A stretch of DNA of 64,000 bases from an uncultured Coriobacteriaceae bacterium. GTDB lineage: Bacteria; Actinomycetota; Coriobacteriia; Coriobacteriales; Eggerthellaceae. A model generated the notes under the pieces. That model was not told where the DNA came from. It did not search any database and saw only the letters and a program-made list of their open reading frames with translations. The stretch is taken from contig CASFII010000006.1 in the NCBI GenBank assembly GCA_949294735.1, forward strand, positions 62,001 through 126,000. The letters run 5' to 3'. Each line of letters starts with the position of its first letter. Position 1 is the first letter of the stretch. Positions 57,981 to 64,000 of this stretch are shown here, piece by piece. The translations under genes and the position numbers were made by a program.

Positions 57981-59480
57981 TTATTCACCCTGCCTTTCTT
58001 CAGTAGTAGCTGCACTATTCTGGGAACCTTCGAGAACTGCAACATCGCCAGTAGCTTCAACTACAGTCTCTGCAGCTTCATTAACAGTTACCTCTTCCTC
58101 AGGCTCAGAAACTTCTTCTGGACCTTCTTTTACAAAACGTCGAATGAGACGGGCGTAGGCAAACACTATGAACACATACACAACTGCGAAAAGAAGCAGG
58201 GTCAAAATCAGCTCAGCTGGTGTTACTGACTGAGAAATAGCGTTATTGGTAAGAAGCTCGATGCCTTCCCCAGCAGAGGTCGAAGGATACACTACATACG
58301 GCTGACGTCCAAGTTCAGCAGTAAGCCAACCCGCCATAATGGCAAGCATGGGGAATAGTGGAGAAATCATAAGAAGACGTTGCGCCCACTTATTCTTTCG
58401 TGCCCCACCCTTCTTTCCAAACGCAGCAAAGAGAGCTACCAGAAGCACTACACAAATAAGACCAAACATAGCAACCATCAAGTGGTAGTTCTGGAAAACC
58501 GCTTGAACGGGCAATTCCTCAACCACTATGTCTGAGTTTTCTTCAGCTATGTCGTTCAAGCCAGGATATTCGGCTTCGAAATCCCCTGTTGCTAAAAAGC
58601 TGGTAAAGCCAGGAAGCGAAAGCGGAGCTATAACCTCTTCTTCTTCAGTATCAACCCAACCAACGGCATACAGAGGCAACGTACCCTCTTCATAGTGGCC
58701 TTCCATCATTGCTAGCTTAGCTGGTTGCTGTTCAGCAACGACCACCGCAGAAGAATGGGCAGAAACTAACAGACAGCAGGTTGAAACAAGTGCTACGACG
58801 GTACCTGTCTTAATCATTTTTTCAACAAAGTGATTGTGCTTGTCTTTACGCAGATAGTAGGCCGCAATTGCGATAGCCGTAAATCCACCAACCACAAGCA
58901 CAGCTAAAACGGTGTGTGAATAACGCGCAAGTGTTGAGGGGTTAAAAGCGGCAGCCAAAAAGTCCGTCATTACCGCTTTGGTTCCATCTGCAGAAAGCTC
59001 AGCACCAGCAGGCGTTTGCATCCAAGAATTTGCAATAAGAATCCAGAGTGCTGACAGACACGAACCAAACCAGACGAGCCACGTTGAAACCAGATAAAAC
59101 TTAGGTGAAACCTTGTTGCGTCCCAAAAGAACAATTCCCAAGAAAACAGATTCCAGGAAAAACGCCAGTAAGGCTTCCGCTGCCAGTGGAGCACCGAAGA
59201 TATCTGCCACGAAACGTGAATAGTCAGCCCAGTTTGTACCGAAGCTGAATTCCATGGTGATACCCGTGGCTACGCCAATTGCAAACGTAGTGGTAAAAAT
59301 CTTTGCCCAAAACTTCGTAATGGCGGCATCTTTAGGATCACGTGATTTGTAGTAACGCGTTTCGTTGATAGCCATGATAAGACCCATGCCAATCGAAAGC
59401 GGAACAAAGATGAAGTGAACAATTACTACAAACGTAAACTGAAGACGAGCTAGAAAAGCCGCATCGGCAAAAAGTTCCAC
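57981..59480 (-). CDS. cydA: Cytochrome bd ubiquinol/menaquinol oxidase, subunit I
   Basis: The 499-residue catalytic subunit reduces O2 to water with quinol. His22 (in VIVHFIFVPLSIG) is the b595 ligand equivalent; GRNKVSPKFYLVSTWLVWFGS, MEFSFGTNWADYSRFVADIFGAPLAAE and ELGRQPYVVYPSTSAGEGI match the family. The Q-loop between helices 6 and 7 is of the short type. It has a long acidic C-terminal tail (after about 440). The GTG lies after GAGAGGGG. In an anaerobe this would mainly scavenge oxygen. Confidence 0.95.
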   Translation of the reverse strand: MELFADAAFLARLQFTFVVIVHFIFVPLSIGMGLIMAINETRYYKSRDPKDAAITKFWAKIFTTTFAIGVATGITMEFSFGTNWADYSRFVADIFGAPLAAEALLAFFLESVFLGIVLLGRNKVSPKFYLVSTWLVWFGSCLSALWILIANSWMQTPAGAELSADGTKAVMTDFLAAAFNPSTLARYSHTVLAVLVVGGFTAIAIAAYYLRKDKHNHFVEKMIKTGTVVALVSTCCLLVSAHSSAVVVAEQQPAKLAMMEGHYEEGTLPLYAVGWVDTEEEEVIAPLSLPGFTSFLATGDFEAEYPGLNDIAEENSDIVVEELPVQAVFQNYHLMVAMFGLICVVLLVALFAAFGKKGGARKNKWAQRLLMISPLFPMLAIMAGWLTAELGRQPYVVYPSTSAGEGIELLTNNAISQSVTPAELILTLLLFAVVYVFIVFAYARLIRRFVKEGPEEVSEPEEEVTVNEAAETVVEATGDVAVLEGSQNSAATTEERQGE

Positions 59481-59512
59481 GATACACCCCTCTCCTCTCT
59501 ATAAACCCTATT

Positions 59513-59531
59513 TGCTACTATTTTTGTAGCA
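59513..59531. promoter_or_regulatory. Inverted repeat upstream of cydA
   Basis: TGCTAC and GTAGCA (59513-59518, 59526-59531) enclose TATTTTT, about 33 bases before cydA. A leftward TAGAAT lies just beyond it. It may be an operator, with no known match. Confidence 0.3.
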
Positions 59532-59653
59532 CTTTTTCATTCTAACACGCACTAATTATTTCGGGCATGAGAATGACTGAATATTTCTGGGTATTGAAAA
59601 TCAAAATGACTGAACGTGAAATCGGAAGCATCTTCCAGAAGTATCATCATGCA

Positions 59654-61144
59654 CTACGAAATTCGATTAAGAACAACCGCGAAGTGCGCATCGCTCGAGC
59701 CAGGTGAAAGCCTTGTCTCAAAAAAGCGGCTATCTTGAGAGGGACGTTCAGCGAATTTCCTCAGTGGAGCATCGCTTAAGGAAACACCGTTTGAGAAGAC
59801 CAGAGGCATAAGCTCAAAACCCTTCCCTTCTTTGCTTTCAAGAAAAGCCTTAATTACTTGACGGTTTTCACAATGCGTGACGGTACACGTGGCATAGGCA
59901 AGCGTACCACCAACTACAACATGAGAAGCAGCACTTTTGAGCATGTCCAAGCCCGTCTGGGCAAGTTCGTCTATAGCTTCAAGCTTTAGACGCCATCGAA
60001 TTTCAGGGTGTCTGCGCAGTGTTCCCAAACCAGAACAGGGCGCATCAATAAAAACAACGTCAAAGAGTTCATTTGGGATAACGGCATTGAGGTTCGTTGC
60101 GTCACCCGTCACTGTTCTTTCGACTTGTATCCCGTAGGCTGTTGCCCTTTGCCTTAGAAGATTCGACTTAAAAGCATGATTGTCGAGCGTAACGTACTGT
60201 TCTATCTGAGAACCCCAACGCAATAGAGCGTTATTCTGCAACAGAATGGTTTTCGTACCTCTACCAGCACCAATCTCTAAGAACGTAGCGGGTTTTTCTT
60301 CAGGTAAAACAAGTTGCGCTACCGCTTGTGCAGCAGCATCTGAAACTAATAACTTCCCCTCAGTAAAAAGTTCTTGAACTGCCCCATAGGCCAAAGGCCT
60401 TTCGCCTGAAAGTTTCCAGCAGTTAGGAAGCTTCAATCCAGCAATATCAACCTCAGAAGGTTCAGAACCGCATTCTTGCAATACACTCAGCACGTCTTTT
60501 TGTGTAGCCCGAGCTACGTTCGCAGAAACATAGATAGGCGCAGGTTCATTTGAAGCAACCATAAAATCACGTGCATTCTCTGGACCCATGTCAGCAACTA
60601 AAAGCTTTGTGAGCCACAAAGGGAAAGCATACGAACGGGCAAAAGCAGCCAAGTCAGTGCGCGGATTACCAAAGGGAAATTCTTTCACCTGCGCAACAAC
60701 TTTTCTTAACACCGCATTTGCAAGGCGTGAGGCTTTTGGCTGTACATAGCGAACCAACTCGACACCTTGATCCACCACCGCATAGGGTTCTTTACGAAGC
60801 ATTAAGAGCTCATAGGTGCTAATACGTAATGCATCCCGAACATCAGTCTTAATATCATCTGGGTCATGAAGCGCACGATTCAATACTTCATCAAGCGTAC
60901 CTTCGGTGCTTACCACACCAAGCACTAAAAGAGTTGCAAACGCTCGATCCTCTTTTGAAAGGTTTGAGGTATCAATATAAGAGGTAATGAGTTCTTGGGC
61001 ATAGGCATTTCTCTTACGAACCTCAGCCAAAACCTCCAGTGCTTTCACGCGCGCTGGCGAAAGATTTCGAGGTTTCAAATGTTTGGTTTGACCCTTCTGT
61101 CTTTGTTGCGTCTGAGTTTTTACGCCTTGAATTCGCTTAGGCAT
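59654..61144 (-). CDS. rsmB: 16S rRNA (cytosine(967)-C(5))-methyltransferase RsmB
   Basis: A 496-residue SAM-dependent methyltransferase with an N-terminal NusB-like domain (about 30-160) and a Fmu domain. FLEIGAGRGTKTILLQ (SAM loop), the catalytic Cys in DAPCSGLGTLRRH and the second Cys in YATCTVTHCEN are present. The ATG at 61144 overlaps the fmt stop by 8 bases; the frame extends upstream. The basic N-terminal stretch (TQTQQRQKGQTKHLKPRNLSPARVKALE, in parts) is an addition. Confidence 0.92.
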   Translation of the reverse strand: MPKRIQGVKTQTQQRQKGQTKHLKPRNLSPARVKALEVLAEVRKRNAYAQELITSYIDTSNLSKEDRAFATLLVLGVVSTEGTLDEVLNRALHDPDDIKTDVRDALRISTYELLMLRKEPYAVVDQGVELVRYVQPKASRLANAVLRKVVAQVKEFPFGNPRTDLAAFARSYAFPLWLTKLLVADMGPENARDFMVASNEPAPIYVSANVARATQKDVLSVLQECGSEPSEVDIAGLKLPNCWKLSGERPLAYGAVQELFTEGKLLVSDAAAQAVAQLVLPEEKPATFLEIGAGRGTKTILLQNNALLRWGSQIEQYVTLDNHAFKSNLLRQRATAYGIQVERTVTGDATNLNAVIPNELFDVVFIDAPCSGLGTLRRHPEIRWRLKLEAIDELAQTGLDMLKSAASHVVVGGTLAYATCTVTHCENRQVIKAFLESKEGKGFELMPLVFSNGVSLSDAPLRKFAERPSQDSRFFETRLSPGSSDAHFAVVLNRIS

Positions 61145-62138
61145 GCTTAGCAGTCCAATCAACCTCGCCTGAGCGAAGAGCCTGAAGTCCAGCGGCAAAC
61201 GCTTTCGCATCCATAGCTTGCTTTCCGTCAGGTTTCACCTGAAGCACCTCAACAGCACCATCCGAGCATCCAAGAAATAGGCGCTTATTAATAAAACGCA
61301 CCTTACCAGGTGCAATACCTTCCGAAACAATATGGAGCATGCATTGACCAGCAGCTTCGTTGCTGTCTAATACATCTTTACCTTCACCAATTTCATTAGA
61401 GTGAAGTTCTAAAAGCGTGACTCCTCGACCACCTATGACACAGCGGGAAGGATGAGCATCGCTTGAAGCTTGAACCTTTCGAAGGAGCATTTCAGCAGAA
61501 TCGGTTGGATGAGGATCAAGTTGACCTTTTTCGATTTTCGGAGCGAAGGTTACCCTGCTTTCATCTTGTTCAGTCCACTGCGCAGTACCTGCTTCAACAT
61601 GGGCAAGACCCGTCAGAAGCGACTGAGCACCTAAATTAGCAAGTTCATCAGTTAAATCACTGGCACATTTTTGTTCAATATTTACGGTTCGGCAGACACA
61701 ATACGCGCCGGTATCCATACCTTCTTCCATGCGCATGATGCAAACGCCTGTTTCTTTATCCCCCGCTAAAATAGCGTGCTCAATGGGAGCCGCACCACGC
61801 CAGCGAGGGAGCAATGATGCGTGCACATTCAGACAACCTAAGGGAGGTAGGTGTAATACCTCTTTTGGCAGGATGTACCCATAGGCAGCAACACAGATTA
61901 CCTCGGGCTGCAGTTCTGCCAACTTCTGCTGTTCTTCGGGATCGCGTAAAGAACGAGGTGTAAACACAGGAATACCAGCCGCCTCTGCTACCTCTTTAAC
62001 GGGAGAAGGTTGAAGTTTCTTTCCCCGACCGCGCACTGCGTCCGGTCGGGTATATACACCAACAATTTCATGGTGATAAATCAATTCTTCAAGAATAGTA
62101 GCCGCAAACGTAGGCGTTCCCATAAAAACAATGCGCAT
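61137..62138 (-). CDS. fmt: Methionyl-tRNA formyltransferase
   Basis: Formylates initiator Met-tRNA. The 333-residue protein has MRIVFMGTPTFAATILEEL, the catalytic region CLNVHASLLPRWRGAAPIEHA and the C-terminal Fmt_C domain (about 210-310). It is between def and rsmB, the usual order. Gaps: 22 bases to def; 8-base overlap with rsmB. Confidence 0.95.
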   Translation of the reverse strand: MRIVFMGTPTFAATILEELIYHHEIVGVYTRPDAVRGRGKKLQPSPVKEVAEAAGIPVFTPRSLRDPEEQQKLAELQPEVICVAAYGYILPKEVLHLPPLGCLNVHASLLPRWRGAAPIEHAILAGDKETGVCIMRMEEGMDTGAYCVCRTVNIEQKCASDLTDELANLGAQSLLTGLAHVEAGTAQWTEQDESRVTFAPKIEKGQLDPHPTDSAEMLLRKVQASSDAHPSRCVIGGRGVTLLELHSNEIGEGKDVLDSNEAAGQCMLHIVSEGIAPGKVRFINKRLFLGCSDGAVEVLQVKPDGKQAMDAKAFAAGLQALRSGEVDWTAKHA

Positions 62139-62160
62139 ACTACATCAACCTTGTCTCGCG

Positions 62161-62685
62161 TTATCCAACTTCACCCGGTTTTGCACCACGCTTCTTAGCT
62201 TCTTCGTAGTCCTTTAAAGCTTCAATTCTTGCAATTGGATCACAAGCTTCAAACAGCGTCTTTCCGTCAAGATGGTCTATTTCATGCTGCAGACAACGAC
62301 CAAGCAAGCCATCGCCTTCGATTTCCCATTCTTCACCATCAAGGTCAAAGTAACGAACACGAGCCCAAGGCTGGCGAGCAACAGGAACTGTAATACCAGG
62401 ACAGGAAAGACACCCTTCGCCCTCAGTTACGGGGTCACCCTTAAGCTCCATAATCCGCGGATTGACCATTACGATTGGATCCTTTTTTCCGTCCTCTTGG
62501 TCACAGTCGACCACAATAAGACGTTTTCCAACACCAACCTGAGGAGCCGCCAGACCGCAACCGTGATTTTTGTACATGGTGTGAGCCATTTGCGTTGCCA
62601 AACGCTTCAGGCTTTTGTCTGACAAATCGCACTCCTCGCTCACCTGGTTAAGAAAAGGATCAGGAGACAACACAACTTTTAGCAT
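62161..62685 (-). CDS. def: Peptide deformylase
   Basis: Removes the N-formyl group from nascent proteins. The 174-residue protein has all three metal motifs: GCGLAAPQ (42-49), EGCLS (90-94, Cys ligand) and HEIDH (134-138). Length is normal for type I/II bacterial enzymes. It follows dnaG by 14 bases and precedes fmt, its pathway partner. Confidence 0.96.
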   Translation of the reverse strand: MLKVVLSPDPFLNQVSEECDLSDKSLKRLATQMAHTMYKNHGCGLAAPQVGVGKRLIVVDCDQEDGKKDPIVMVNPRIMELKGDPVTEGEGCLSCPGITVPVARQPWARVRYFDLDGEEWEIEGDGLLGRCLQHEIDHLDGKTLFEACDPIARIEALKDYEEAKKRGAKPGEVG

Positions 62686-62699
62686 GGTTCACCTTTCTT

Positions 62700-64000
62700 C
62701 TACAGCACTGGCTTATGTGCTGCACGTCGAGCTGTTAAAGTTTTCTGCATAGCAACAACACTTTCGAAAAGCGTTTCGTATTCTTCATTACTCATAGTAT
62801 CAGAGCTTGCAAGCTGTTCACGGAGTGCCACAATAGCATCTTCCGCATCACTAATCCCCAATTCTTCAGCCAGAAATACACCTAAGGAAGTGAAATCTTC
62901 AGAAGACTGACGCACACCAGAGGTTAGAACACTGGCGGCAGATGGATGAGCCCTGCTGGCTTCAGAAACAATTTGAGCAGCAGAGGCATGCGGATCTTTA
63001 GAAAGAGTCTCCAGGACACTCTGAGCCAAAAGGGCATGTAAGCCGTCGTGCCACTGCGTTTGGGCAAGCGCCTCAGCCTGTTGAAGTGCTACCTCTGGAT
63101 GCTGGGCACAGAGGCATAAAAACTCACGCTCAAACTTCCTCCGATTAAGTTCACTCTGAGTGAGTTGGTCATGAAAGCGAACGCTTGACGGGTTGCTCTT
63201 ATCTGCAACAAAAGGCTGAGAATTATCTCGTGCCGCTTGGTGAGCATACGTATTCTGCTGTTGGAGCGACAAGCCACTTTCTTCTCTTACGCGAACAGGT
63301 TTAAGTCGTTTGAGTTGGTCAATGACGTCTTGTTCACGCGCTCGGACCTTACCAGCTATCTGTATCGCATAGTCTTTTGCAAGCAAGGAATCTTTGATAG
63401 GAGCTAAGATACTCAGTGCGTCTGCAAGCGCTGCACTTCTACCTTCTGCTGAGCGCAAATCATAGTGCGCCAACCTTCGTTCAATTCCATACTGCAAAAG
63501 AGGCTTTGCCTCTTCTATAAGACTTTCCAGCGCATGAGCACCACGAGCTTCTACGAAATCTGCTGGATCAAGGTTATCGGGAAGGGTGACGGCACACAGT
63601 TCAATCTTGGTACGACCCGCTTCTGGTGTCATGCTTTCGTCAATGAAAGAAAGAGCCCGGTCAGCGGCTCGTTGACCCGCCTCATCGCCATCAAAAAGAT
63701 ACACGATTCGCTTTTGAGCATGCCTTGAAAGTATGCGAATGTGGCGCAGGGTTAAAGCCGTACCCAGCGTGGCTACTACGTTTTTTACGCCAGCCTCAGA
63801 AAGCGCAATTACGTCAGTGTAGCCTTCAACAACAATTGCTGTCCCGCTAGACGCCAAGGCTGCTTTCGCATGATCGAGTCCGTAAAGAACTTCAGACTTG
63901 TGAAAAACAGGAGTCTCCTGGGAATTAAGATACTTAGGTTCACCCTTTCCCACAACTCTTCCGCCAAACGCTATACAGTCTCCCTGTACATCATTAATGG
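62700..64000 (-). CDS. dnaG: DNA primase DnaG (5' part outside the window)
   Basis: Synthesises RNA primers for replication. Only the C-terminal part is present; the reading frame continues without a break from 63953 to the window edge (INDVQGDCIAFGGRVVG, then KPKYLNSQETPVFHKSEVLYGL-type sequence). The TOPRIM domain shows VYLFDGDEAGQRAADRAL with the metal-binding DGD, followed by the DnaB-binding helical region to the C-terminus (about 417 residues in view). The zinc-finger N-terminus is missing. It is the first gene of dnaG-def-fmt-rsmB here. Confidence 0.93.
   Translation of the reverse strand, partial: INDVQGDCIAFGGRVVGKGEPKYLNSQETPVFHKSEVLYGLDHAKAALASSGTAIVVEGYTDVIALSEAGVKNVVATLGTALTLRHIRILSRHAQKRIVYLFDGDEAGQRAADRALSFIDESMTPEAGRTKIELCAVTLPDNLDPADFVEARGAHALESLIEEAKPLLQYGIERRLAHYDLRSAEGRSAALADALSILAPIKDSLLAKDYAIQIAGKVRAREQDVIDQLKRLKPVRVREESGLSLQQQNTYAHQAARDNSQPFVADKSNPSSVRFHDQLTQSELNRRKFEREFLCLCAQHPEVALQQAEALAQTQWHDGLHALLAQSVLETLSKDPHASAAQIVSEASRAHPSAASVLTSGVRQSSEDFTSLGVFLAEELGISDAEDAIVALREQLASSDTMSNEEYETLFESVVAMQKTLTARRAAHKPVL

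Noticed and set aside
59568-59705. A short plus-strand ORF running into the end of rsmB
   Set aside because: No ribosome site, low complexity and overlap with a solid gene; not supported.

Overview
The window looks like chromosomal core DNA of an anaerobic, amino-acid-fermenting actinobacterium, most likely class Coriobacteriia (Eggerthellaceae/Atopobiaceae relatives). Reasons: the actinobacterial gene orders lexA - small SOS membrane protein - nrdR and uvrC-rapZ-yvcK-whiA-gap-pgk-tpiA-gpmI-secG; a RapZ P-loop with Arg in place of Lys; an HTH/peptidase LexA with GAAC-N4-GTTC (Cheo-type) operators; and the mix of indolepyruvate:ferredoxin oxidoreductase, energy-converting hydrogenase and cytochrome bd. 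Base composition is moderate to low in GC by eye (not counted). No rRNA, CRISPR array, insertion sequence or prophage was seen. Both ends cut a gene (miaB at the left, dnaG at the right).

Layout. 1-5400: miaB(end)-miaA-hflX, lexA convergent with hflX, a 55-residue SOS-controlled membrane peptide, nrdR, dut, a MerR-type regulator and a small membrane protein. 5400-12110: a peptide-type ABC uptake operon dppA-B-C-D-F with a long regulatory region in front and a second one between dppA and dppB. 12110-14700: PAP2 phosphatase and hotdog thioesterase, divergent from a UbiA/MenA prenyltransferase. 14700-26750: a long leftward gene train pgsA-vanW-paaK2-ACT2-dacA-FHA-iorA-iorB-ACT1-paaK1-gluQ, mixing envelope genes with arylpyruvate oxidation. 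26985-32571: a complete six-gene Ech-type [NiFe] hydrogenase operon. 32887-36890: ackA, HIT protein, xseBA, YugP-like zinc peptidase. 37042-41542: rnd, diacylglycerol kinase, terC preceded by a yybP-ykoY (manganese) riboswitch, and a lineage-specific membrane protein. 41599-43025: tRNA-Cys, tRNA-Gly, tRNA-Val and tRNA-Leu with a HAD hydrolase. 43091-53338: secG, glycolytic genes, whiA-yvcK-rapZ-uvrC. 53342-59480: cydABDC. 59654-64000: dnaG-def-fmt-rsmB.

How the parts may work together (inference): imported peptides supply aromatic amino acids; the IOR enzyme oxidises arylpyruvates to aryl-acetyl-CoA and reduces ferredoxin; the two PaaK-type ligases with their ACT-domain partners handle the CoA esters or acids; reduced ferredoxin can be reoxidised by the Ech hydrogenase, giving H2 and an ion gradient; acetate kinase gives substrate-level ATP. 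Cytochrome bd and MenA point to some oxygen-scavenging or quinone-linked electron transport.

The most interesting items are the LysM-less 55-residue SOS peptide under three helically spaced LexA boxes; a set of near-identical MerR-type palindromes at four loci; the manganese riboswitch whose P1 strand overlaps a terminator in front of terC; twin TACCAA-N5-TTGGTA operators before the dpp operon; tails on three hydrogenase subunits; and two interleaved perfect inverted repeats before the hydrogenase operon.
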